A stretch of 64,000 bases of DNA from an uncultured Eubacteriales bacterium (lineage in GTDB: Bacteria; Bacillota; Clostridia; Peptostreptococcales; Anaerovoracaceae), in NCBI GenBank assembly GCA_949286985.1, contig CASEEM010000004.1, forward strand, positions 1-64,000, written 5' to 3'. Every line of letters begins with the position of its first letter. The first letter of the stretch is position 1. The notes beneath the pieces were generated by a model. It made no database searches and was not told where the DNA came from. It saw only the letters and a program-made list of their open reading frames with translations. The position numbers were made by a program, and so were the translations under genes. Below, piece after piece: positions 52,306-60,901 of the stretch.

Positions 52306-53667
52306 TTATGCCGTCTCCTTCTTTCTGCGATAACGAGCGAAATAATAAATCACGAAGAAGAGCGCAGTGAAGATCCAGCTAATCGGATAACTGTAAACAA
52401 TTCCGTCAATCGAAGGCATCTCCTTCATGACGAAGACAAGCCAGATAATTCGAAGAATGCAGATGCCGAAAATAGTCATGACGGCCGGAATGAGTACATC
52501 GCCGACGCCGCGGAACATACCGTTCAATACCTCGATGATAACATAGACCAGATACATCGGCGCAATCATGATGAGCATATGTGAGCCGATTTTGATGACA
52601 TCCGGGTCCGAGGTGAAGAGTGAGAACAGGAAATTCCTGAAGAGGATGAGCACGATGACCATGACGGCAGAAATGCCGAAATCCATGCCCATGCAGACCC
52701 AGGTGCTCTTATGAACGCGATCGATCTTCCCTGCCCCGTAATTCTGTCCAACGAAGACGGTGATCGACGTACCGAACGCAATGCTCATCATCCAGTAAAT
52801 GGCATCGACCTTGCCGAACGCGGACCAGGCGGCGACCGTCTCCGTGCCGAAGGCGTTGATGGAAGCCTGAATGGCGATGTTGGTGATAGCAAAGGTCGTC
52901 GATTCGAAACCGCCCGGAAGGCCGATCTTCATCTGCTGGATGAAGCTCGTCTTATGAAAACGAATTCTTCGCGGCCGGAGATAGAGAATGCCTTTCATCT
53001 TCACAAGCTTTCTCGTGACCAGAATCGCGCTGGTGGCCTGCGCAATGAGCGTCGCAAAAGCGGCTCCGAATACGCCGAGGCCCATGCCGAGAACGAAGAA
53101 GATATCGAGAATGATATTGACGAAGCAGCAAACAATCAGATACAGGAGCGGATTCTTGGAATCGCCGGAGGCGCGAAGGATGCTGGATCCCATATTGTAG
53201 ACAAAGACAAAGACCATTCCGGCAAAGAAGACGCGGAGATACAGTATCGAATCCGGAACGACTTCTTCCGGCGTGTTCATCATATGAATTAAGAACGGCG
53301 TTGCGAAGATGCCTATCAAGGACAAGACCAGTCCGCCGGCGAGAGCAATCGCATAGGCCGTATGCGTTGCATTGAAAATCCCCTTTTCATCCTCCGCTCC
53401 GTAATGGTGCGTAATGACGACGGAAGCGCCGGTCGAAATACCGGTAAAAAATCCCACGATAAGATTGACAACCTGAGCGGCAGAACCTCCGACCGCAGCA
53501 AGGGCGACGGTGCCGACAAATTGTCCGACGATGATTGTATCGACCGTATTATAAAGCTGCTGAAAAAAGGATCCGAGCATGATCGGGAAGAAGAAGATCA
53601 AAAGCTGTTTCCAGATGACTCCCTCCGTAATTCGTCGATTCATATCGAGCGATTTCTCATCGGACAT
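52306..53667 (-). CDS. MATE family efflux transporter
   Basis: A 453-residue membrane protein with about 12 helices in two halves, the multidrug and toxin extrusion fold. The typical start is TEGVIWKQLLIFFFPIMLGS followed by LYNTVDTIIVGQFVG. The second half opens around QQMKIGLPGGFESTTFAI. MATE pumps export cations or drugs by Na+ or H+ antiport; the substrate cannot be read from sequence. AAGGAGGAG precedes the ATG closely. The gene has its own terminator and follows a hairpin after the DUF896 gene. Confidence 0.93.
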   Translation of the reverse strand: MSDEKSLDMNRRITEGVIWKQLLIFFFPIMLGSFFQQLYNTVDTIIVGQFVGTVALAAVGGSAAQVVNLIVGFFTGISTGASVVITHHYGAEDEKGIFNATHTAYAIALAGGLVLSLIGIFATPFLIHMMNTPEEVVPDSILYLRVFFAGMVFVFVYNMGSSILRASGDSKNPLLYLIVCCFVNIILDIFFVLGMGLGVFGAAFATLIAQATSAILVTRKLVKMKGILYLRPRRIRFHKTSFIQQMKIGLPGGFESTTFAITNIAIQASINAFGTETVAAWSAFGKVDAIYWMMSIAFGTSITVFVGQNYGAGKIDRVHKSTWVCMGMDFGISAVMVIVLILFRNFLFSLFTSDPDVIKIGSHMLIMIAPMYLVYVIIEVLNGMFRGVGDVLIPAVMTIFGICILRIIWLVFVMKEMPSIDGIVYSYPISWIFTALFFVIYYFARYRRKKETA

Positions 53668-53688
53668 ATTCTCCTCCTTAGTAGAAAG

Positions 53689-53729
53689 AACAGGGCTGTA
53701 AGAGACTCTCCGTCTCTCGCGGCCCTGTT
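53689..53729 (-). terminator. Hairpin terminator between the DUF896 and MATE genes
   Basis: An 8-bp outer stem (53689-53696 with 53722-53729) and an inner AGAGAC/GTCTCT stem, with tail TCTTTCT on the - strand and TTTACTATT on the + strand, stand between the two genes. Confidence 0.65.
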
Positions 53730-53735
53730 TTACTA

Positions 53736-53927
53736 TTACTGGTGCAACGTTTCTTTCGAATCCTCTACGAATTCGATGCTGTCAAGTTGCTGCTTGACAC
53801 TTCTTCGAATGGATGCCAAGAACTCCTTGCGAAGCATCAGCTGTTCTTCTTTCTCTTCGGGAGTGAGTTCCCTCGTCTTCGAAAGATGAGCCAGCTCGTT
53901 AATGCGCATGATCTTCTCTTCTGTCAT
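53736..53927 (-). CDS. DUF896 (YnzC/UPF0291) small protein
   Basis: A 63-residue two-helix protein. MRINELAHLSKTRELTPEEKEEQ (in parts RINELAHLSK, LTPEEKEEQ) and LRKEFLASIRRSVKQQL (in parts) are the DUF896 signature. In Bacillus YnzC is encoded at the end of the LexA-controlled yneA operon; its role is unknown. Here it is 9 bp after the POR gene with AAGGAG before the ATG, so it is probably transcribed with POR and not with the SOS gene at 40277. No LexA box is seen near it. Confidence 0.92.
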   Translation of the reverse strand: MTEEKIMRINELAHLSKTRELTPEEKEEQLMLRKEFLASIRRSVKQQLDSIEFVEDSKETLHQ

Positions 53928-53936
53928 GTGTCTCCT

Positions 53937-56900
53937 TTATTTGTTCTCTAAAGATTCTCTTTGACGAACCAGCGCCTCATATCTTGCTGCAGCCTGCTTC
54001 TCTGCTGCGCCGAAGAGCTGTTCAGCCTTCTCCGGATCGGCCTGACGCAGCGACGAATAACGAATCTCACCGTCGAGGAACTCCTGATAGCTCATCGTCG
54101 GACGCTTGCTGTCAATGGTCAGCGGATTTTCACCCTGCTCTGCCTTCTCCGGCGAGAAACGGAAGAGATTCCAGTAACCGGACTGGACGGCTTTCTTCAT
54201 CTCCGGCATTGCCGTATTCATGCCCTTGCGAATACCGTGGTTGATGCACGGTGCATAAGCGATGATGAGAGAAGGTCCGTCATAAGCTTCTGCTTCACGA
54301 ATAGCTTTCAGCGTCTGTGCCGGATTGGCTCCCATGGCAACCTGTGCGACATAAACATAACCATAGGTCATGGCCATCTCAGCCAGGTTCTTCTTACCTA
54401 CCGTCTTGCCGCCGGCAGCGAACTGTGCAACGGCACCCGTCGGCGTCGCCTTCGAAGCCTGACCGCCGGTGTTCGAATAAACCTCCGTATCGAAGACGAG
54501 TACATTGACATTTTCGCCCGACGCAAGGACATGATCCAATCCGCCGTATCCGATGTCATAAGCCCAGCCGTCTCCTCCGAAGAGCCATACCGAAGGCTTC
54601 ATCAGCATATCCGAATTCTCTGCAACGTATTTCGCATCTTCATCCTGCGATTCTTCACAGACTGCAAGAAGCTGCTTTCCGTATACCTCTGCTTGATCGG
54701 CATCGTCCATATGAAGGAGCCAAGCCTTTGCCGCCTCAGAGAAATTTTCCTTCTCTTCCAAGCGAGCGACGGCAGATCTCATCTCCTGTCTTCTGGCCTT
54801 GATGGATACAGCCATACCGAGTCCGAACTCCGCATTATCCTCAAACAGGGAGTTCGACCAAGCAGGACCGCGGCCTTCGCTGTTGACCGTATACGGGGTG
54901 CTCGGTGCACTGCCGCCCCAAATGGAGCTGCAACCCGTCGCATTAGCAAGGATCATGCGATCCCCGAAGAGCTGCGTGACGAGCTTCGCATAAGGCGTCT
55001 CACCGCAGCCCGGGCAAGCACCCGAGAACTCAAGGTAAGGACGGCGATATCCGACATTGGTGACATTCGTAGCCGGTGCAGAGACTCTTTTCTCATCGAA
55101 ATGCTCCATCGCATAATCGAAGACCTTCTGCTGATGCTCCGTTTCATCCGTACCGAATTCAGCCATGCGAAGTGCCTTCTCCTTCGAAGGGCAGACCTCG
55201 ACGCAGGAACCGCATCCGACGCAGTCATAAGAAGATACGGCAACGGTGAATCGATGGCCTTCAAGAGCCTTCGACGGAAGCGTTTCGGCATCACAGGAAG
55301 ACGCTTCATCTTCTGTTAAAACAAACGGACGAACGGCGGCATGCGGACATACCAAAGAGCACATATTGCACTGCGTGCAGGAGTCGGCAGTCCAAACCGG
55401 AACCGTGACCGAAATCCCTCTCTTCTCGAAGGCAGCCGTGCCCGAAGGAATCATGCCGTCCTGCGTGTCGAGGAAGCTCGAAACCGGAATACTGTCGCCG
55501 TTCATGGCCGTGAACGGGTCGAGAACGTCTTCCAGATACTTCTTAAGATCCGTGCGTTCCGTCTTGAAGGTTGTCTTTTCGGCTTCATCCGTAGCCGTCT
55601 TCCAGGACTCCGGAATCTCCACACGGTGGATATTCTCAATACCGGCATCAACGGCCTTGCAGTTCATGTCAACAATATTGGCACCCTTCTTGCCGTACGT
55701 CTTCTCAATGGCTTCCTTCATATATTTGACGGCATCATCGATCGGAATGATGTTTGCCAGCTTGAAGAAGGCTGCCTGGAGAACCGTATTCGTACGACGC
55801 GGTCCGAGGCCGATTTCAACGGCATGCTTAACAGCATCGCAGGTATAGAACTTAATATTGTTATTTGCCAAGTATCTCTTCGCTGCTGCCGGAAGATGAT
55901 GATCCAGTTCCTCATCCGTCCAGCTGCAGTTCAGAAGGAAGATGCCGTTCGGATTGACATCCTGTACAATGTCATATTTCGACATATAAGCCGCATTGTG
56001 GCAGGCAACGAAATCGGCATTGTTGATATAATACGTCGAACGAATCGGATGATCGCCGAAACGAAGATGCGAAATCGTGGTGCCGCCGGACTTCTTGGAA
56101 TCATACTGGAAATAAGCCTGTACGTACTTGTCCGTGTTGTCTCCGATGATCTTGACGCTGTTCTTATTGGCTCCGACCGTTCCATCCGCACCGAGTCCCC
56201 AGAACTTGCAGGCAACCGTGCCGTCCTCACGAATCGGATTCTTCTCACGCGGAAGCGAAAGATTCGTGACGTCATCGACGATGGAGATAGTAAACTCCTT
56301 CTTCGGCTGCGGCGAAGAGAGATTCGTATATACAGCCAAAATGTCTCCCGGCTGCGTATCCTTCGAACCGAGGCCGTAACGTCCGTGCAGAACCTCGACA
56401 TTCGAGAATTCGCTGCCCGAAAGTGCGGCAACGACATCCAGATAAAGCGGCTCACCGTTTGCACCCGGCTCCTTCGTACGGTCGAGAACCGCAATGCGCG
56501 CCGTCGACTTCGGAAGAACGCTGAGGAGATACTTCGTCGAGAACGGACGATAGAGACGGACCTTAACCAATCCGACCTTCTTGCCGGAAGCATTGAGATA
56601 ATCGACAACCTCTTCTGCCGTCTCGCAGACCGATCCCATCGCGACGATGACATCCGTCGCTTCCGGATCGCCGTAATAATTGAACGGCTTATAATTCGTG
56701 CCGATCTCCTCATTGACCTGATCCATAACGCCCTTGATAATCTCTACGGCGTCCAGATAACTCTGATTGCGCGCTTCATTATGCTGGAAGAAGGTCTCCG
56801 GCTGTTCTGCCGATCCCATCAGGTGCGGATGGCACGGATGGTTGGCATGTGCCTTGAATCTCTTGACCGCTTCCTTATCGAGCATGGACTCCAGCGTTTC

Positions 56901-57470
56901 ATAATCCCATACGTGGATCTTCTGCTGCTCATGGCTCGTGCGGAAGCCGTCGAAGAAGTGAAGTACAGGAACGGAGCTCTTGATAGCAGCAAGGTGTGCA
57001 ACAGCGGCGAGGTCCATAACTTCCTGCGTGCTGTTCGATGCGAGAAGAGCGAATCCCGTCTGTCTCGTTGCCATGACGTCCGAATGATCGCCGAAGATCG
57101 AAAGAGCATGCGTCGAGATCGCACGAGCAGCAACATGGAATACCGCCGGCAGTCTCTCGCCTGCAATCTTATACATATTCGGAATCATGAGAAGAAGGCC
57201 CTGCGAAGCCGTATAAGTGCTCGTCAGCGCTCCGGCATTGAGCGAACCGTGAACGGCTCCGGCAGCTCCTCCTTCCGACTGCATCTCAACGACACGAACC
57301 TCTTCTCCGAAGATATTCTTCTGTCCTTTCGATGCCCAAGCGTCAATATTCTCTGCCATCACCGACGACGGTGTGATCGGATAAATGGCTGCTACCTCGG
57401 AAAAAGCATAGGCAACGTGTGCGGCTGCTGTATTTCCGTCCATGGTCTTAAGTTTTCTTCTGTCCGGCAT
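53937..57470 (-). CDS. nifJ: Pyruvate:ferredoxin (flavodoxin) oxidoreductase
   Basis: A single-chain PFOR of about 1177 residues that converts pyruvate and CoA to acetyl-CoA and CO2 and passes electrons to ferredoxin, a central anaerobic step. In order: domain I with GNTAAAHVAYAFSEVAAIYPITPSS (in parts), the gamma and CoA-binding domains, two 4Fe-4S clusters at CTQCNMCSLVCP (about 702) and CVGCGSCVEVCP (about 755), then the TPP domain with GACPGCGET, GDGWAYDIGYGG and SNTGGQ. The start is uncertain: ATG 57470 is 7 nt from GGGGG, whereas ATG 57476 is only 1 nt from it. The DUF896 gene follows at 9 bp. Confidence 0.97.
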   Translation of the reverse strand: MPDRRKLKTMDGNTAAAHVAYAFSEVAAIYPITPSSVMAENIDAWASKGQKNIFGEEVRVVEMQSEGGAAGAVHGSLNAGALTSTYTASQGLLLMIPNMYKIAGERLPAVFHVAARAISTHALSIFGDHSDVMATRQTGFALLASNSTQEVMDLAAVAHLAAIKSSVPVLHFFDGFRTSHEQQKIHVWDYETLESMLDKEAVKRFKAHANHPCHPHLMGSAEQPETFFQHNEARNQSYLDAVEIIKGVMDQVNEEIGTNYKPFNYYGDPEATDVIVAMGSVCETAEEVVDYLNASGKKVGLVKVRLYRPFSTKYLLSVLPKSTARIAVLDRTKEPGANGEPLYLDVVAALSGSEFSNVEVLHGRYGLGSKDTQPGDILAVYTNLSSPQPKKEFTISIVDDVTNLSLPREKNPIREDGTVACKFWGLGADGTVGANKNSVKIIGDNTDKYVQAYFQYDSKKSGGTTISHLRFGDHPIRSTYYINNADFVACHNAAYMSKYDIVQDVNPNGIFLLNCSWTDEELDHHLPAAAKRYLANNNIKFYTCDAVKHAVEIGLGPRRTNTVLQAAFFKLANIIPIDDAVKYMKEAIEKTYGKKGANIVDMNCKAVDAGIENIHRVEIPESWKTATDEAEKTTFKTERTDLKKYLEDVLDPFTAMNGDSIPVSSFLDTQDGMIPSGTAAFEKRGISVTVPVWTADSCTQCNMCSLVCPHAAVRPFVLTEDEASSCDAETLPSKALEGHRFTVAVSSYDCVGCGSCVEVCPSKEKALRMAEFGTDETEHQQKVFDYAMEHFDEKRVSAPATNVTNVGYRRPYLEFSGACPGCGETPYAKLVTQLFGDRMILANATGCSSIWGGSAPSTPYTVNSEGRGPAWSNSLFEDNAEFGLGMAVSIKARRQEMRSAVARLEEKENFSEAAKAWLLHMDDADQAEVYGKQLLAVCEESQDEDAKYVAENSDMLMKPSVWLFGGDGWAYDIGYGGLDHVLASGENVNVLVFDTEVYSNTGGQASKATPTGAVAQFAAGGKTVGKKNLAEMAMTYGYVYVAQVAMGANPAQTLKAIREAEAYDGPSLIIAYAPCINHGIRKGMNTAMPEMKKAVQSGYWNLFRFSPEKAEQGENPLTIDSKRPTMSYQEFLDGEIRYSSLRQADPEKAEQLFGAAEKQAAARYEALVRQRESLENK

Positions 57471-57518
57471 ATCCATACCCCCATAAAACCCATAGAATTA
57501 GATGATACTTAGTTTATT

Positions 57519-58370
57519 TTACCACTTTTCTATAGGGGCTTCAATGTAGAGTAAGCTTTTCACCATCATCGCACAGCGGTAGACAAGCTCCATATTCTTC
57601 GGTTTTCGATGAAAATGACAGAAGATCGGACTGTTCGCATAGAGAGCGGGATCCTCAAGATACCTTTTCCACGCCGACCCGGTCGCCGTACGGATGCACT
57701 TCTCCACGGAAGCACCCGAAACATGGTAATACTCCCCTACCTCTTCATAAAGCTCGGTCATATTAAGTCCTGTATCGAGTCTCGATGATGCGAGAAAAAC
57801 GACATTGGATAAGTAGCTGATAGCCTGACCATGCTCTGAATAAGCGGATTGGAGAAAAATTCGTCTGAGGTAATCCTTTGCATAGATATAACGAGCCGGC
57901 AGATCGAAGGAATCATTCAAAATATAATATTGAAAGGAGTGCTGAAACTCTCCGTTCTCCTCTTCGAATTGTACCATTTGAATGACGTGAAAATAGAGCG
58001 TCTCTGCATAGAACTCTTCTCTTTTGCAATGCCAAACACACGGAAAGATACCGGAGCGCCGGAACTCCTCCGAAGACTTCTCCGAAAAGAGAAGGATGAT
58101 CGGCAGCTTATCGTCCTGCACCGTCGGGTCTCCGTAGAGCTGAACAGCCCAGCGAAAATAATCGAGATGAAGAATCAAGACATCCGGAAGCTCACAAGGA
58201 AGATCCCCATAACGGACCGGCAGTGAATCCTGCTTCAAAATCACGCGGAAGCGCTTGTTCTCCGAGAAACGCTTCTCGATCATCATTCGAAAACCGGAAT
58301 CCTTATCGATAACTCCGACCGTAACAATCTCTCCTTTAGAAGCATACTTGGAATAAGGTTGATACAACAT
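57519..58370 (-). CDS. Spo0A-like regulator with a degenerate receiver domain
   Basis: A 283-residue protein laid out like the sporulation regulator Spo0A. Residues 14-125 resemble a receiver domain: IVTVGVIDKD aligns with the acidic start and LPDVLILHLDYF with the Spo0A PDVLVLD strand, but the phospho-accepting Asp is His68. The conserved Thr and Lys switch residues also look lost. Residues 145-275 match the Spo0A DNA-binding domain: NDSFDLPARYIYAKDYLR, LYEEVGEYYHVSGASVEKCIR (in parts), ATGSAW and KPKNMELVYRCAMM. AAAGGAGG lies 6 nt before the ATG. It lies between comEA and POR on the same strand. It is a DNA-binding regulator by inference; targets are unknown and no sporulation genes are in the window. 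Confidence 0.75.
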   Translation of the reverse strand: MLYQPYSKYASKGEIVTVGVIDKDSGFRMMIEKRFSENKRFRVILKQDSLPVRYGDLPCELPDVLILHLDYFRWAVQLYGDPTVQDDKLPIILLFSEKSSEEFRRSGIFPCVWHCKREEFYAETLYFHVIQMVQFEEENGEFQHSFQYYILNDSFDLPARYIYAKDYLRRIFLQSAYSEHGQAISYLSNVVFLASSRLDTGLNMTELYEEVGEYYHVSGASVEKCIRTATGSAWKRYLEDPALYANSPIFCHFHRKPKNMELVYRCAMMVKSLLYIEAPIEKW

Positions 58371-58432
58371 ACGGGTGCCTCCTTTCAGGGCGCATGAGTG
58401 TCCGTACGAAGCCCGGTTTTCACCGAAAATCG

Positions 58433-59092
58433 TCAGACGGTTATATATTCCTTCATCTTTTCGAAGGTCGCTTCCCCTATTCCGGATACCTCTTTAATAT
58501 CTTCAATCGATTGAAATCTTGTTTCGGTTCGATAATCGATAATGCGAGAAGCGATAACTTCTCCTATACCCGGAATCTCCATCAGAAGTGTCTTATCCGC
58601 CGTATTGATATTGATCTTGCCGCTTGAAGAAGCGCTCGAGCCGGCCGAAGCGGCAGCGGCATCGCCTTCCGGATTGCGGCTCGGTATGACGACCTTCTGG
58701 CCGTCCGTCAAAAAGTCCGCGCGATTGATGGCATCGAGATCGGCCTCACTTTTAAGTCCTCCGGCCAGGTCAATCAGCTCAAAAAGCCTCGTATCGCTGT
58801 CCACTTCATAGACCCCCGGCGAATTCACCGCTCCGCTGATGTCGACATAAAAGCGGCCGTCCGCCGCGCTTTCCTCAAGCTCTGCTGCTTCACTCTCTTC
58901 TTCGAGGATAACAGATTCCGCCGAGCTCTGCTTGATATAAAACCCCAAGGCCAAGACCATGATCAACACGACCAGCCCGGCCTTATAGACCGTCTTTCGA
59001 TTCTTCTCAAAAAATGAATACAAACGCTCTCTCCACGAAATGCTCTGATTCCTCCGCTGTCTCATATTTCCCGGCCCTTTCTCCCCTTTCAT
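58433..59092 (-). CDS. comEA: ComEA-type helix-hairpin-helix DNA-binding protein
   Basis: A 219-residue membrane-anchored protein. A basic cytosolic start and one membrane helix (about residues 36-53) are followed by an acidic linker, an SLBB domain (VDISGAVNSPGVYEVDSDTR in parts) and an Ala/Ser-rich linker. The end holds paired helix-hairpin-helix motifs (ININTADKTLLMEIPGIGEVIASRI in parts; VSGIGEATFEKMKEYI). ComEA binds incoming DNA outside the membrane in competence; comEB and comEC are not next to it here. The start may also be ATG 59065; AAGGGG just before ATG 59092 favours the longer form. Confidence 0.87.
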   Translation of the reverse strand: MKGEKGPGNMRQRRNQSISWRERLYSFFEKNRKTVYKAGLVVLIMVLALGFYIKQSSAESVILEEESEAAELEESAADGRFYVDISGAVNSPGVYEVDSDTRLFELIDLAGGLKSEADLDAINRADFLTDGQKVVIPSRNPEGDAAAASAGSSASSSGKININTADKTLLMEIPGIGEVIASRIIDYRTETRFQSIEDIKEVSGIGEATFEKMKEYITV

Positions 59093-59157
59093 GATCCCCT
59101 TATGAGTGTAAACTCATGTTATCGGCGAACAACTGCAGTTTCAAGGGTGGATACAAC

Positions 59158-59202
59158 AAAAGAGACGGACGAAGCACAAATGGTGCTTCATCAGTCTCTT
59201 TT
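59158..59202 (-). terminator. Intrinsic terminator after obgE
   Basis: A long stem (59158-59166 with 59194-59202, continued inside by GAAGCAC/GTGCTTC with two mismatches) with a T-rich tail on both strands stands 39 bp past the obgE stop. Confidence 0.8.
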
Positions 59203-59241
59203 CATAAGAACCTATTATTCCGATCTTCTCATGCCGGACCG

Positions 59242-60525
59242 TTAATCGTCGGCATATTCGAATTCATAATCCTCGATGCGAACCGTGTCGCCTTCCTTCA
59301 GCCCGATTTCCTTTAGGATATCGATACCTCCGCGGCTTACGATATATTTATAGAGATAGCGCATGGAACCCATATCGTTGAAGTTCGTCGAACGGAAAAT
59401 CTTGAGAAGCTGTTCACCCTCGAGAACATAGACTCCGTCCTCGTCGCGGTATCCCGTAATGCGTCGGTACTCTTCGCCGTGTTCATCCTGATCGAAATCG
59501 AAGAGCGGAATCTCTTCCACCTCCGGTTCTTCATAGTGCTCCAGCTGATAAAGTGCCTCACGAAGGACATCCTGAACCCCTTCACCGATGGCTGCGGACA
59601 TCGGGAAGACCTTGCAGCCTGCCGCCTCGCAATGCGCTTTAAAGCGCTCCAGCTGCTCCTCGCCCTCCAGCTGATCCACCTTATTGGCAGCGACGATCAT
59701 GGGCTTCTTCAGGAGATTCGGATCGTACTCCCGAAGCTCGGCATTGATCTTTTCAAAATCCTCAATCGGGTCTCTTCCTTCTTCGCCGGAAATATCGACC
59801 ACGTGAATGAGGACCTTCGTTCGTTCAATATGCTTCAGGAACTTGATCCCGAGTCCGAGTCCCTTATGGGCGCCTTCGATAATGCCTGCGATATCGGCCA
59901 TGACAAAGCTCTTATCATACAGGTTGACAACGCCGAGATTCGGATCGATGGTCGTAAAGTGATAATTCGCAATCTTCGGCTTCGCACTCGTCGCAACCGA
60001 AAGAAGTGTGGATTTCCCGACATTCGGGAATCCGATCAAGCCGACATCGGCAATGAGCTTCAATTCCAGGATGACGGTTCTTTGCTTAGCCGCCGTACCT
60101 GCTTCCGCGAAATTCGGTGCCTGGCGAACGGAATTCTTAAAGTGGACATTGCCGCGTCCGCCGCGTCCGCCCTTCGCTGCGACGAGACGATCGCCTTCCT
60201 TCGCCAGATCCTTCATCAGAAGACCGGTCTCTTTGTCGATGATCATCGTTCCGACCGGAACCTTGATGACCAGGTCCTGTCCGGCCTTGCCGAAACGCTT
60301 TCTGCGCATACCGTTTTGACCGTTCTCCGCCTGATATTTTCGCTGATATCGGAAGTCCATCAGAGTACGAAGACTTCGATCCGCCTCAAAAATGACGCTT
60401 CCGCCGTCTCCGCCGTCTCCGCCGTCCGGACCTCCCTCCGGAACGTAAGGCTCCCTGCGGAAAGTGACAGCACCGTCGCCTCCCTTACCGGAAATGATGA
60501 GTATTTCCGCTCGATCTACAAACAT
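59242..60525 (-). CDS. obgE: GTPase ObgE/CgtA
   Basis: A 427-residue GTPase needed for 50S ribosome maturation and linked to (p)ppGpp signalling. The glycine-rich Obg domain opens with FVDRAEILIISGKGGDG and GGPDGGDGGDGG. The G domain shows GFPNVGKSTLL, DIAGIIEGAHKG and AANKVDQLE. An OCT domain ends the protein, as in Bacillota (ITGYRDEDGVYVLEGEQL in parts). Family starts begin MFVDRA, so ATG 60525 is chosen over a TTG at 60576 that would lie next to the rpmA terminator. A second hairpin (60550-60566) lies in the leader. Confidence 0.95.
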   Translation of the reverse strand: MFVDRAEILIISGKGGDGAVTFRREPYVPEGGPDGGDGGDGGSVIFEADRSLRTLMDFRYQRKYQAENGQNGMRRKRFGKAGQDLVIKVPVGTMIIDKETGLLMKDLAKEGDRLVAAKGGRGGRGNVHFKNSVRQAPNFAEAGTAAKQRTVILELKLIADVGLIGFPNVGKSTLLSVATSAKPKIANYHFTTIDPNLGVVNLYDKSFVMADIAGIIEGAHKGLGLGIKFLKHIERTKVLIHVVDISGEEGRDPIEDFEKINAELREYDPNLLKKPMIVAANKVDQLEGEEQLERFKAHCEAAGCKVFPMSAAIGEGVQDVLREALYQLEHYEEPEVEEIPLFDFDQDEHGEEYRRITGYRDEDGVYVLEGEQLLKIFRSTNFNDMGSMRYLYKYIVSRGGIDILKEIGLKEGDTVRIEDYEFEYADD

Positions 60526-60579
60526 AGTATCTTTACCGGATCCTCTCTTCGGAGCATTGCGCTCCGATCCATACAATAG

Positions 60580-60606
60580 AAAAAGGTCCTCTCGGAAGAG
60601 GACCTT
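60580..60606 (-). terminator. Intrinsic terminator between rpmA and obgE
   Basis: A 10-bp perfect stem (60583-60592 with 60597-60606), a TCCG loop on the - strand and five Ts lie 6 bp past the rpmA stop. Read-through to obgE is likely partial, since no separate promoter is obvious. Confidence 0.9.
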
Positions 60607-60611
60607 AGAGC

Positions 60612-60872
60612 TTATGCTTCCTTGCTGTAAACGCTGATCTGCTTTCTCGTCTTGTCGTATCTCTCAAACTTGACCGTTCCGTCAATCTTTGCGAACAGCG
60701 TATCATCGCCGCCGATACCGACATTGTTGCCAGGATGGAACTTCGTTCCTCTCTGTCTCATGAGAATGCTGCCAGCCGTTACATACTGACCTGCTCCGAT
60801 CTTCAGTCCAAGACGCTTAGACTCGGAATCACGACCGTTCTTGGAACTACCTACTCCCTTTTTACTCGACAT
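60612..60872 (-). CDS. rpmA: 50S ribosomal protein L27 (no cleavable leader)
   Basis: An 86-residue L27 whose N-terminus reaches the peptidyl transferase centre. It starts directly with [20 protein letters not shown]. In most Bacillota L27 is made with an extra leader ending in FFASKKG that the protease Prp removes, and prp lies between rplU and rpmA. Here the leader is absent, AGGAGGTGA sits 6 nt before this ATG, and the 29-bp gap to rplU leaves no room for prp. The rest ([21 protein letters not shown] in parts) is standard. Confidence 0.97.
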   Translation of the reverse strand: MSSKKGVGSSKNGRDSESKRLGLKIGAGQYVTAGSILMRQRGTKFHPGNNVGIGGDDTLFAKIDGTVKFERYDKTRKQISVYSKEA

Positions 60873-60901
60873 GAATCTTCACCTCCTGTCCGGATCTGTC
60901 A

